Shown here: piece by piece, positions 17,363-25,224 of the stretch
How positions within the stretch are numbered: position 1 is the first letter of the stretch
How the letters are laid out: the number at the start of each line of letters is the position of its first letter
Assembly (NCBI RefSeq): GCF_003105115.1
Contig: NZ_QETH01000018.1
Coordinates: 1-64,000 of the forward strand
Direction of reading: 5' to 3'
From: Flavobacterium sp. HTF
GTDB taxonomy: Bacteria; Bacteroidota; Bacteroidia; Flavobacteriales; Flavobacteriaceae
DNA length: 64,000 bases
Position numbers and translations under genes: made by a program
The notes under the pieces: generated by a model
Told to the model about the DNA's origin: nothing
The model's input: the letters and a program-made list of their open reading frames with translations, nothing else
Database searches by the model: none

Positions 17363-17806
17363 ATGCTTACAAAATCAAATTTCAAAGAATGGTTTAACAG
17401 ATATAAATATGCTGAATTAGCAAGTACATCAGCAGCACTTCTGACCTCTTTGTTTAGTAAAATTTACAGCGGATTAACAACTGCCTATTTAATTACTTTT
17501 GCGGAATATCTGGCTTTTTACGGGGTTATCCTGATTACGTCTTATAAAAAAACAGCATATCAGAATAAACTTGAGGACAGGAAAACAACATTCAGGGAAA
17601 TTCTTTCGCTGGTAAAAAATTTAGTTCTGGAATTTGGTTATCCTGCTTTTTTGGACTTTCTGGTAGTCCGGCCTTTTTGCATGTACTGGATGCCAATTTT
17701 ATGCGGCAATTATTTCTTCGGAATTATACTTGGTAAACTAACAGCCGATTCCTGTTTTTATTTCTTTACCATTATAAATTACGAGATTATTAAAAGAAGA
17801 AATTAA
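17363..17806 (+). CDS. small integral membrane protein of unknown function
   Basis: I place the start at ATG 17363 (147 residues). An extension to 17273 would read through the inverted repeat and has repeat-derived composition. Three hydrophobic segments are seen (about 29-55, 95-115 and 118-140), with charged loops between (YKKTAYQNKLEDRK). I recognise no catalytic motif and cannot name a family. The stop overlaps the convergent histidine kinase stop by a few bases. Confidence 0.65.
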   Translation: MLTKSNFKEWFNRYKYAELASTSAALLTSLFSKIYSGLTTAYLITFAEYLAFYGVILITSYKKTAYQNKLEDRKTTFREILSLVKNLVLEFGYPAFLDFLVVRPFCMYWMPILCGNYFFGIILGKLTADSCFYFFTIINYEIIKRRN

Positions 17807-18852
17807 ACGTCAAATACAATCTTAAATTCAGCTCCTTTGTTCTTTCCTTCACTTCCAGCAGTAAGCTCTCCTTTATTTCTTTCTATGATCTTTTTGCATA
17901 AATACAGACCAATTCCGGTAGAGGATTCTTTTGCAGTTCCCAAACGGCTCATTTTTGTGAACTTTTTAAATAATTCATCAATCTGATTTTTATCGAAACC
18001 AACTCCTTTATCAATAACGGTAATAATCAGTTTTTCCTTTTCAAAATATATCCTTACTTTGATTTCACTATCAAAATAAGAAAATTTGATAGCATTGCTT
18101 ATTAAATTCACCAAAACCTGAATCAGTAAGCCTTCTTCAATTCTTAGTTTAGCTTCGACTAATTCTAAACTTAATGAGAGTTTTATATTTTTATCCAGTA
18201 AACGCTGCTCAACCTGTTCGTTTATAAAAGGCAAAATACCCGGAAATGCAATAGTTCTGATTTCCTGATTTATCTTTGCTACCTGATCATGCTCATTCAG
18301 TAATTTTATAAAATTATCGATATACCTGAATTGCAGATTCGTTGATTCACAAATTAAGCCCGCCAGATTTTTTACAGAATCTGAAGGATTTTCACTTATG
18401 ATAAGGTTAGCAAGGCCTTGCGGATTTCCGGCGAAATTTTTCAGGTCATGCGAAAGCATATAAATCAAGTCCTGTTTTTCGTTTATAAAACTTTCTGCTT
18501 CGTAGATAGACTCCTGAATATTACACATTAACAAACCGGCCTCATCAGTATATTCTGTTGGTAAAACCGATAATTTCCTGTCATTTCTATACTCGTCTAA
18601 CGATTTCGAAGCTATTGCGATTGGGTCTATCAACTGTTTTAACACCACGAGGGTTACGAAAGTAGCCAGTAATGTCATAATCAAAGAAAAAATCAGGATA
18701 GAGGTTGGAGATATAGTATTATCAAAAAAAAGGACAAAAAATAAAATTCCGATCAGGGGGATGTGTATACCTATAAATGCAACAAACAAAAATTTGAATG
18801 CATAGCTTTTTTTTAAAAAGCTAATTTTTGAAAGATTGTGATACAACTTCAT
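17803..18852 (-). CDS. membrane sensor histidine kinase (orphan)
   Basis: Two membrane helices (about 20-43 and 51-71) are separated by a very short extracytoplasmic loop, then a HAMP-like linker and a HisKA domain. The H box is SHDLKN, with the phosphorylated His near residue 135. The ATPase domain has NLISNAIKF (N box), DKGVGF (G1) and STGIGLYL (G2). With almost no periplasmic domain it probably senses a signal within the membrane or cytoplasm. No response regulator is adjacent on either side, so its partner is unknown. Confidence 0.88.
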   Translation of the reverse strand: MKLYHNLSKISFLKKSYAFKFLFVAFIGIHIPLIGILFFVLFFDNTISPTSILIFSLIMTLLATFVTLVVLKQLIDPIAIASKSLDEYRNDRKLSVLPTEYTDEAGLLMCNIQESIYEAESFINEKQDLIYMLSHDLKNFAGNPQGLANLIISENPSDSVKNLAGLICESTNLQFRYIDNFIKLLNEHDQVAKINQEIRTIAFPGILPFINEQVEQRLLDKNIKLSLSLELVEAKLRIEEGLLIQVLVNLISNAIKFSYFDSEIKVRIYFEKEKLIITVIDKGVGFDKNQIDELFKKFTKMSRLGTAKESSTGIGLYLCKKIIERNKGELTAGSEGKNKGAEFKIVFDV

Positions 18853-18906
18853 AAAAAATAACGAAACAATAGGTTAAAAATGCAGCATTTGGGATTATTG
18901 CTAAAA

Positions 18907-18914
18907 CAAAGTTA
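18907..18914 (-). promoter_or_regulatory. candidate promoter of the histidine kinase gene
   Basis: The minus strand reads TAACTTTG, an exact TAnnTTTG box. A TTTTG lies 23 nt further upstream (18938-18942). Transcription would start about 55 nt before the kinase start at 18852. Confidence 0.4.
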
Positions 18915-18975
18915 CTTTTTATACTTGATTAAACTAACAAAATAAAAAAAATGGTAAAATATTTTAAAATTTAAA

Positions 18976-19005
18976 TTTGAAAAAGTTTACAAACCCTTAT
19001 TTTTG
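18976..19005 (+). promoter_or_regulatory. near-consensus Bacteroidota promoter for the RlmD-like gene, probably leaderless
   Basis: TTTG at 18976-18979 and TATTTTTG at 18998-19005 are separated by 18 nt, close to the Flavobacterium consensus. The ATG at 19010 lies 4 nt after the -7 box, at or next to the expected transcription start. This both fixes the start codon and suggests a leaderless mRNA. Confidence 0.55.
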
Positions 19006-19009
19006 CGCT

Positions 19010-20422
19010 ATGGGAAGAAAAAATACAGACAAAGTTGTCTTTCATCAGATTCCGGTTCTTGATGCCGGAGCAAAAGGAGTATCAGTAGCAAAGGCTCCTG
19101 ACGGAAAAGTAATCTTTATTCCGAATGTTGTACCTGGTGATGTTGTTGACGTACAAACTTTTAAGAAAAGAAAAGCCTATTATGAAGGCAAAGCAGTAAA
19201 ATTTCACGAATTATCAGAGCACCGTATTGATCCAATTTGTGAGCATTTTGGAGTTTGCGGAGGATGCAAGTGGCAAAATATGAAATACAGCCAACAGTTG
19301 TATTACAAACAGAACGAGGTAAAAAATCATTTACAACGTATCGGAAAAGTAGAACTTCCTGAATTCGAAACCATTCTGGGTTCAGACAAGCAATTTTTCT
19401 ACAGAAATAAAATGGAATTTTCTTTTTCTAACAGCCGTTGGTTAACCGAAAAAGAAATCGTAAGCACGGAAGATCTGGGAAACAGAAATGCCTTAGGATT
19501 TCACATCCCAAAAATGTGGGATAAGATTCTTGATATCACAAAATGTCATTTGCAGGAGGATCCTTCAAATGCGATCCGCAACGAAATCAGAGATTTTGCT
19601 AATGAGCATAATTTAGCGTTCTTTAACCCTAGAGAACATTCAGGATTGTTGCGAACTGTAATGATCCGTACCGTTTCTACAGGAGAAATCATGGTTTTGA
19701 TTCAGTTTTTTGAAGAAGATAAAAAGAACAGAGAACTAATTTTGGATCATCTGTATGAAAAGTTTCCACAGATCACTTCTTTACAATATGTTGTAAACGG
19801 AAAACCAAACGATACCATTTATGATCAGAATGTTATCTTATATAAAGGAAGAGATTACATTTTGGAAGAAATGGAGGGCTTAAAATTTAGCATTAACGCT
19901 AAATCTTTTTACCAGACGAATTCTGACCAGGCTTATGAATTGTACAAAATAACACGCGATTTTGCAGGTCTTACCGGTAATGAAACTGTTTATGATTTAT
20001 ATACAGGAACGGGAACTATAGCTCAGTTCGTTTCTAAAAAAGCAGGAAAAGTAATTGGTGTTGAAAGTGTTCCTGAAGCAATTCTGGATGCTAAAGCAAA
20101 TGCAGAACGCAATAATATTACAAATTGTGAGTTTTTTGTTGGTGACATGAAAGTGGTATTTAACGAAAGTTTTATCGCTCAACACGGAAAACCTGACGTA
20201 ATTATCACAGACCCGCCAAGAGATGGTATGCATGCTGCAGTTATTGATCAGATATTGAAAATTGCTCCTAAAAAAGTAGTTTATGTAAGCTGCAACTCTG
20301 CTACACAGGCGCGCGACCTTGCTTTAATGGATGCTAAATATAAAGTAACGAGAGTTCGTCCTGTAGACATGTTTCCGCAGACGCATCATGTTGAAAATGT
20401 TGTACTTTTAGAACTTCGATAA
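19010..20422 (+). CDS. rlmD: 23S rRNA (uracil-5)-methyltransferase, RlmD/RumA type
   Basis: This SAM-dependent enzyme methylates C5 of a uridine in 23S rRNA (U1939 in E. coli for RlmD). The N-terminal TRAM domain runs to about residue 65. A [4Fe-4S] cluster follows (CEHFGVCGGC, with a further Cys in ITKCHL). The Rossmann methyltransferase domain has DLYTGTGT, DPPRDG and the catalytic Cys in YVSCNSAT. With the start at 19010 it has 470 residues. An upstream TTG-initiated extension would read through the promoter. The exact uridine cannot be decided from sequence. Confidence 0.9.
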   Translation: MGRKNTDKVVFHQIPVLDAGAKGVSVAKAPDGKVIFIPNVVPGDVVDVQTFKKRKAYYEGKAVKFHELSEHRIDPICEHFGVCGGCKWQNMKYSQQLYYKQNEVKNHLQRIGKVELPEFETILGSDKQFFYRNKMEFSFSNSRWLTEKEIVSTEDLGNRNALGFHIPKMWDKILDITKCHLQEDPSNAIRNEIRDFANEHNLAFFNPREHSGLLRTVMIRTVSTGEIMVLIQFFEEDKKNRELILDHLYEKFPQITSLQYVVNGKPNDTIYDQNVILYKGRDYILEEMEGLKFSINAKSFYQTNSDQAYELYKITRDFAGLTGNETVYDLYTGTGTIAQFVSKKAGKVIGVESVPEAILDAKANAERNNITNCEFFVGDMKVVFNESFIAQHGKPDVIITDPPRDGMHAAVIDQILKIAPKKVVYVSCNSATQARDLALMDAKYKVTRVRPVDMFPQTHHVENVVLLELR

Positions 20423-20434
20423 GAAAAAATATAC

Positions 20435-20962
20435 ATGAAAAAAATAATCTCTTTTTTATTGCTTTTTGCTTTTGGTTTGTCCGGCTGCGAGAAAGATGAT
20501 ATCTGCGATGCAAATACACCAACAACTCCCCGATTGATAATCACTTTTTACGATATCAATAATCCGACTGTCAGAAAAAAAGTAACCAACCTTAAAGTAA
20601 TTGGTTTAGATCAGGACGAAGGAATTATTTTTAATGAAGCTGCTATAGATGAAGCAAAATATGTAATAACTACTGATTCTATTGCTGTTCCTCTAAAAAC
20701 AGATGCAGAAACGACAACTTATGATTTTATATTAAACTCAGGAAATCCTAATGCATCATCAGAAAACAAAGACAGAATAAAGTTTAATTATACACATCAG
20801 GAAACATATGTATCAAGAGCTTGCGGCTTCAAAAGCATCTTTCAGTCTTTGACCTTACAACGTACCGATCCTAACGCAGACGGACTTTGGATGCAGAATA
20901 TCTTTATAATAAACCCTAACATTGAATACGAAAATGGAACACACATTAAAGTATTTTTTTAG
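20435..20962 (+). CDS. small lipoprotein, DUF6452-like
   Basis: A lipoprotein signal ends in GLSGC (Cys at about 18) followed by EKDDIC. The rest, about 155 residues, is beta-rich and includes TPRLIITFYD and CGFKSIF. It resembles a flavobacterial family I recall as DUF6452, found next to RlmD-like genes; that name should be checked. It starts 12 nt after the methyltransferase stop and overlaps the next gene by 29 nt, so the three form one operon. The function is unknown. Confidence 0.75.
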   Translation: MKKIISFLLLFAFGLSGCEKDDICDANTPTTPRLIITFYDINNPTVRKKVTNLKVIGLDQDEGIIFNEAAIDEAKYVITTDSIAVPLKTDAETTTYDFILNSGNPNASSENKDRIKFNYTHQETYVSRACGFKSIFQSLTLQRTDPNADGLWMQNIFIINPNIEYENGTHIKVFF

Positions 20963-21734
20963 TATTTCTCTATTGTTTTCAATGCTTTTGGTTCAGGCCC
21001 AGGAAACTGCCACAAAAAAAGAAATTGTACAGATAGACGAAAAAGCTAAAACAAAACCATCTGCTCAGCAAATAAAAACAGATACGCTTCCGAAAACGGA
21101 TCGATATGGCCTGCGCGTTGGTGTCGATTTATATAAACTGACACGTGGTTTTTATGATAAAGATTATAAAGGAGTTGAGTTTACCGGAGATTTTCGTCTA
21201 ACCAAAAAATATTATTTAGCAGCAGAATTGGGGTTTGAAGACAAAACAACCGATGACGACAGGCTAAATTCATCTGCAACAGGAACTTACCTAAAAGGAG
21301 GTTTTGATTACAATACGTATCAAAACTGGCTTGATATGGAAAACCTTATAACGATTGGGTTACGCGGAGGATTCAGTACTTTTAGCCAGCAATTGAACAG
21401 TTATAAAATATACAATCCAAATCCATATTGGGGAGAACAGCCGGCAATTGCTTCAGGAGAGAAATATAACGGTCTTACGGCAGCCTGGATTGAAGTTGCT
21501 GCGGGAGTTAAAGCAAAAGTATTCAACAACATATTTGTTGGCTTTGCCGTGCAGCTCAAACTTTTGGTAAGCAATAAAGAACCAGGAAATTTTGAGAACC
21601 TTTACATTCCGGGCTTTAACAGAACATATGACGGAAACTTCGGCGTTGGTTTTAACTACACCGTATCTTATTTTATTCCGCTTTACAAGAAAAAAGTAAT
21701 CGTTCCTGAAATCATACCCGCTTCTAAAAAGTAG
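20934..21734 (+). CDS. predicted outer-membrane beta-barrel protein, DUF6048-like
   Basis: A signal peptide (KYFFSISLLFSMLLVQAQ) is followed by a Lys/Thr-rich stretch, then alternating amphipathic strands such as GLRVGVDLYKLT and VGFNYTVSYFIP, typical of a small outer-membrane barrel. The start is ATG 20934, which overlaps the lipoprotein gene by 29 nt in a different frame, implying coupling. The pair (lipoprotein plus barrel) may form an envelope complex; that is inference. The family name is from memory. Confidence 0.75.
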   Translation: MEHTLKYFFSISLLFSMLLVQAQETATKKEIVQIDEKAKTKPSAQQIKTDTLPKTDRYGLRVGVDLYKLTRGFYDKDYKGVEFTGDFRLTKKYYLAAELGFEDKTTDDDRLNSSATGTYLKGGFDYNTYQNWLDMENLITIGLRGGFSTFSQQLNSYKIYNPNPYWGEQPAIASGEKYNGLTAAWIEVAAGVKAKVFNNIFVGFAVQLKLLVSNKEPGNFENLYIPGFNRTYDGNFGVGFNYTVSYFIPLYKKKVIVPEIIPASKK

Positions 21735-21917
21735 ACTAAGGTTCTTAGGGGCTAAGGTACTGAGAGGCTAAGGTACTGAGGCGCTAAGGCGCTAAGGCGC
21801 TAAGATACTGAGTTAAAAAAATAAAAGGAAGCCACGAATAATAATTATTCGTGGCTTCCTTTTTTAGTTTACTTCTTAAAATCTTAGAACCTCAGTACCT
21901 CAGCACCTTAGAACCTT
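21735..21917. repeat. large inverted CTAAG/CTGAG repeat enclosing a terminator
   Basis: The left arm (21735-21813) has about eight units such as CTAAGGTACTGAGG and GCGCTAAG. The right arm (21881-21917) carries the complements (CTTAGAACC, CTCAGTACC, CTCAGCACC, TTAGAACC). A perfect hairpin (21823-21866) sits between them. The whole could fold as a large compound stem. Confidence 0.8.
21823..21866. terminator. strong bidirectional hairpin terminator
   Basis: AAGGAAGCCACGAATAAT is followed directly by its complement and a T run. It ends the RlmD-lipoprotein-barrel operon on the plus strand and, in reverse, the small membrane protein gene at 21921. Confidence 0.9.
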
Positions 21918-21920
21918 ATA

Positions 21921-22157
21921 TTATCCTATTTCTCTAATTCCTTTTATAAAAATCCATTTCATAAAAAGTTTTTCGCCGTCTTTGGTTTTTACGGCCTGAA
22001 ATTTAGGCGAAATCAAAGTCGCCACGATAAACGATGTCATCGGAATCCAGATTCCTGTTAATCCTGTATATTCAGCAATCAGAAATCTCCCCGCAATGAA
22101 TAAAATTGCAAAAGATCCTAATTGGTATAAAAAAGCTCTTACTTGTAGTTTTGTCAT
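21921..22157 (-). CDS. small two-helix membrane protein, conserved hypothetical
   Basis: This 78-residue protein has two hydrophobic segments (about 8-28 and 34-50) and a charged C-terminus (KTKDGEKLFMKW). I recall similar short proteins in many flavobacteria but no function. It lies downstream of the THUMP methyltransferase gene on the same strand, separated by a repeat-filled gap of 86 nt. Confidence 0.65.
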   Translation of the reverse strand: MTKLQVRAFLYQLGSFAILFIAGRFLIAEYTGLTGIWIPMTSFIVATLISPKFQAVKTKDGEKLFMKWIFIKGIREIG

Positions 22158-22165
22158 TTTTCTTT

Positions 22166-22240
22166 TTTTAAGGTTCAGAGTTACAAAGGTTCAAAGTCGC
22201 AAAGTTTTTCCCTTTGTACCTTTGAGCCTTTGTCTCTTTG
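22166..22240. repeat. CTTTG-type degenerate repeat in inverted arms
   Basis: AAGGTTCAGAG, ACAAAGGTTCAAAG and CGCAAAG on the left face CCTTTGTACC, TTTGAGCC, TTTGTCTC and TTTG on the right around a short T-rich loop. It has the same unit family as 59748-59932. Confidence 0.75.
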
Positions 22241-22243
22241 TTA

Positions 22244-23407
22244 CTATTCGTTAACCTGAAATTTCGTTCTCTTACTTCCTTCGTACATTTCGTATTTTAC
22301 CAGACGTGCTTCTAAACTTCCGTTAAAAAGTTTTATTTTACGGGATGGTTTTAGTCCGACGAATTTTAGGGCTTCAAGATTTGCAGTTATAAACCATGCA
22401 TTCGTTCCCGGATAGCTTTTCTTCAAAGTATCTCCTATATTTTTATAGAATTCTTCCATATGAATATCCAAACGCTCGTCATACGGCGGGTTAAAAACCA
22501 TATGAAGTTTGCCTTCAATTTCTTTTTCAGAATCAAAAAAGTTGTTTTCTGAAACCGAAACATAATCCTCCAAATTAGCGTTTCTGATATTATCTTTGGC
22601 TTTGCTTACAGCACTTGGTGCTTTATCAAAACCTTTTATGGTATAATGAAATTCCTTTGTTTTTTTCATCAGGCTGTTTACAATCTGATCAAATAAATCA
22701 TTATCCCAGTCTTTCCATTTTTCAAAAGCAAATTCTTTTCGGTTGATGTTTGCCGGAATATTGCAGGCAATCATAGCTGCTTCTGCCAAAAAAGTTCCTG
22801 AACCACACATCGGGTCCAGAAAATGACTCTGCCCTTCCCAGCCTGACAACAATAAGATTCCTGCTGCCAAAACTTCATTGATAGGTGCAATGTTCGTAGC
22901 TGTTCTGTAGCCGCGCTGATGCAGTGAATTTCCTGAGGTATCCAAGGCAACCGAAACCTGATCCTTATCTATATGAACGTTGATACGCAAATCCGGAAAA
23001 GCTTTATCAATACTCGGACGCTGTCCTGTTCTTTCTCTAAACTGATCCACAATGGCATCCTTACACTTTTGGGAAACAAACTCAGAGTGATTAAAATAAG
23101 TAGAATGTACCGTTGCATCAATAACAAATGTCTGGTTGGCATTTAACAATTTTGACCAGTTTATACCCGAAATCCCTTTGTATAAAGCCTGCTCATTATT
23201 GGCTCTGAAAGAATAAATCGGCTTTAAGACTTTAAGCGCAGTCCGCAATGATAAATTGGCTTTGTACATAAAACCTTTATCCCCCTTAAAACTGACCATT
23301 CTCACGCCTTTTTCTACATCCTGGGCACCCAGAGCACGCAATTCATTCTCTAATATTTCTTCAAAACCAAAAAAACATTTGGCTATCATTCTAAAATTTT
23401 CTTCCAT
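22244..23407 (-). CDS. THUMP-domain class I RNA methyltransferase, RlmL/Trm-like
   Basis: The N-terminal region to about residue 165 contains a ferredoxin-like/THUMP RNA-binding module (ALYKGISGINW, VIDATVHSTYFNHSEF). The C-terminal Rossmann domain has DPMCGSGTF for SAM and the catalytic NPPYDER, the N-P-P-Y signature of N2-guanine or N6-adenine methylation. At 387 residues it matches the YpsC/RlmL N-terminal family, which makes m2G in 23S rRNA (G2445 in E. coli). The second RlmK-like half of E. coli RlmL is absent, as is usual outside gamma-proteobacteria. Confidence 0.88.
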   Translation of the reverse strand: MEENFRMIAKCFFGFEEILENELRALGAQDVEKGVRMVSFKGDKGFMYKANLSLRTALKVLKPIYSFRANNEQALYKGISGINWSKLLNANQTFVIDATVHSTYFNHSEFVSQKCKDAIVDQFRERTGQRPSIDKAFPDLRINVHIDKDQVSVALDTSGNSLHQRGYRTATNIAPINEVLAAGILLLSGWEGQSHFLDPMCGSGTFLAEAAMIACNIPANINRKEFAFEKWKDWDNDLFDQIVNSLMKKTKEFHYTIKGFDKAPSAVSKAKDNIRNANLEDYVSVSENNFFDSEKEIEGKLHMVFNPPYDERLDIHMEEFYKNIGDTLKKSYPGTNAWFITANLEALKFVGLKPSRKIKLFNGSLEARLVKYEMYEGSKRTKFQVNE

Positions 23408-23528
23408 CTTTTTATTTGAATTAAAACAGATTCCTAATCAAAATCAAATCTGCATTAAAAACTTTACTGTTTACTTAACTATTCGCGAGGTATCGTTGCG
23501 AAATAGTTATTTTTCGGCAAAAATACAC

Positions 23529-23536
23529 TAAATTTG
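23529..23536 (+). promoter_or_regulatory. candidate -7 element for the methyltransferase at 23567
   Basis: TAAATTTG is an exact TAnnTTTG match 30 nt before the ATG. A -33 motif at proper spacing was not found. Confidence 0.4.
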
Positions 23537-23566
23537 CGGTACTTTGAATTAATTGAAATAGAATAA

Positions 23567-24331
23567 ATGTCTGACGCACCTAACTCATCAACGCCAAATC
23601 AGGAAACCAATAACGAAAATTGGTTTACTTCGTGGTTTGATACTCCGTATTATCACATTCTTTATAAAGACAGAAACTATCGGGAAGCTCAGATTTTTAT
23701 GGATAACCTGACGCATTATCTAAACCTTCCGGAAAAGGCAAAAGTCCTGGATCTTGCGTGCGGAAAGGGACGTCACTCTATTTACTTAAATCAGTTAGGG
23801 TTTAATGTTCTGGGCGCTGATTTATCTGAAAACAGCATTTCTGAAGCCAGTAAAAACAGTAACGAAACTTTACATTTTAAAGTTCACGACATGCGTGAGC
23901 CTTTTGAAGAAAAGTTTGATGCTATCTTCAATTTGTTTACCAGTTTTGGTTATTTCGAAAGTGACGATGACAATCTTACCACACTAAAAGCCATCAAAGA
24001 AAGCTTATCGGAATATGGTTTTGCCGTAATTGATTTTATGAATGTCAATCAGGTTATTGAAACTTTGGTTCCCGAAGAAGTAAAAACCGTTGACGGAATT
24101 GACTTTAATATTAAAAGATACGTAGAAGACGGTCATATTCTGAAAGAAATAGATTTTGAAGATGAGGGCAGAAAATTTCATTTTACTGAAAAAGTAAAAG
24201 CTTTGACCTTAAAAGATTTTGAAGATTTAATGGCAGAAGCGGGTATTTTTCTATTAGATATTTTTGGGGATTATAAACTCAAAAAATTCCACAAAACAGA
24301 AAGCGAACGATTAATTATGATTTTTAAATAG
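23567..24331 (+). CDS. class I SAM-dependent methyltransferase
   Basis: A Rossmann methyltransferase fold starts near residue 60: VLDLACGKGRHS (motif I) and NVLGADLSENSI (motif II), then MREPFEEKFDAIFNLFTSFGYF (motif IV), a pattern of the Methyltransf_25/UbiE-like group. The first 30 residues are Ser/Asn/Thr-rich and probably disordered. The substrate is unknown. It stands alone between the divergent RNA methyltransferase and the downstream ZIP transporter (85-nt gap). Confidence 0.85.
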   Translation: MSDAPNSSTPNQETNNENWFTSWFDTPYYHILYKDRNYREAQIFMDNLTHYLNLPEKAKVLDLACGKGRHSIYLNQLGFNVLGADLSENSISEASKNSNETLHFKVHDMREPFEEKFDAIFNLFTSFGYFESDDDNLTTLKAIKESLSEYGFAVIDFMNVNQVIETLVPEEVKTVDGIDFNIKRYVEDGHILKEIDFEDEGRKFHFTEKVKALTLKDFEDLMAEAGIFLLDIFGDYKLKKFHKTESERLIMIFK

Positions 24332-24416
24332 ATTGTCAGTCGTTACTTGTTCGATCGGTTGGCCGATTAAACAAAAAACAACCAGGACAGTTAAGCAAAT
24401 CAACGATTAAAGCAAA

Positions 24417-25088
24417 ATGATGAACTATCTATTACCCTTATTTTCTGTACTTTTAGGATATATTGTGGCTTTGTTTTTAAAACCACAAAACAAAACCAAT
24501 TTAAAATTATTACTGGCATTTAGCGGTTCATTTCTATTATCACTGACCGTAATGCATCTTTTACCCGAAGTTTATCATTCGCACCATCATAATATTGGAC
24601 TTTTTATTATGATCGGAATTTTATTTCAGATCATCCTTGAATTTTTTTCCAAAGGAGCCGAGCACGGGCATGTTCACGGACATGCGCAAATGTCCCAGAT
24701 TCCGTGGCTGCTTTTTATCAGTCTTTGTATTCATGCTTTTCTGGAAGGTTTTCCGGTAAGTCACCATCATGATCTGGCTATAGGAATTGCTATCCACCAC
24801 TTGCCAATTGCTGTAATTTTAACAACATTTTTCATGAATGCCGGCCTAAACAAAAAAGCCATTTTTGCTTTTATGGTTACTTTCGCTATCATGACACCGT
24901 TAGGCACAGTTGCTTCTGATTATTTACCAATTTTGAATGATTATTATACTGAAATCACAGCTATTGTAATTGGTATTTTATTCCATATTTCATCTACTAT
25001 AATTTTTGAAAGCAGCGAAGGGCACAAATTCAATATTGCCAAAGTTTCTATGATTGTACTTGGAATTCTGCTGGCTTTCTTTTTATAA
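24417..25088 (+). CDS. ZIP-family divalent metal transporter
   Basis: This inner-membrane protein of 223 residues has about seven or eight helices. The metal-binding signatures are HLLPEVYHSHHH (about 42-53), a His-rich cytoplasmic loop (EHGHVHGHAQ) and the paired helix motifs HAFLEGFPVSHHH and GIAIHHLPIA, which hold the transport site. ZIP proteins move Zn2+ or Fe2+ into the cytoplasm. Two adjacent ATGs (24417 and 24420) are possible starts. No Zur or Fur-type site was found by eye. Confidence 0.9.
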   Translation: MMNYLLPLFSVLLGYIVALFLKPQNKTNLKLLLAFSGSFLLSLTVMHLLPEVYHSHHHNIGLFIMIGILFQIILEFFSKGAEHGHVHGHAQMSQIPWLLFISLCIHAFLEGFPVSHHHDLAIGIAIHHLPIAVILTTFFMNAGLNKKAIFAFMVTFAIMTPLGTVASDYLPILNDYYTEITAIVIGILFHISSTIIFESSEGHKFNIAKVSMIVLGILLAFFL

Positions 25089-25097
25089 TTTGGGCGT

Positions 25098-25220
25098 GAC
25101 CCCATCCCGAGTTTCAAATTTCAGGTTTCAAATTTCAGGTTTCAGGTTTCAGGTTTCAAGTTTCAGGTTTTCAATAAAAATTATCTAATTATCAAATTGA
25201 CTAATTATCTAATTATCTCA
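25098..25220. repeat. TTTCAGG-type repeat followed by TAATTATC repeats
   Basis: About nine imperfect copies of TTTCAGG/TTTCAAA/TTTCAAG (25103-25170) are followed by units of CTAATTATC/AAATTGA (25179-25217). It fills the convergent gap between the ZIP and TonB-receptor genes. No clear hairpin terminator is present. Confidence 0.75.
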
Positions 25221-25224
25221 TTCC

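Noticed and set aside
18977..19009. TTG-initiated extension of the RlmD-like protein
   Set aside because: The extension spans the -7 promoter box, and the TRAM domain starts right after ATG 19010.
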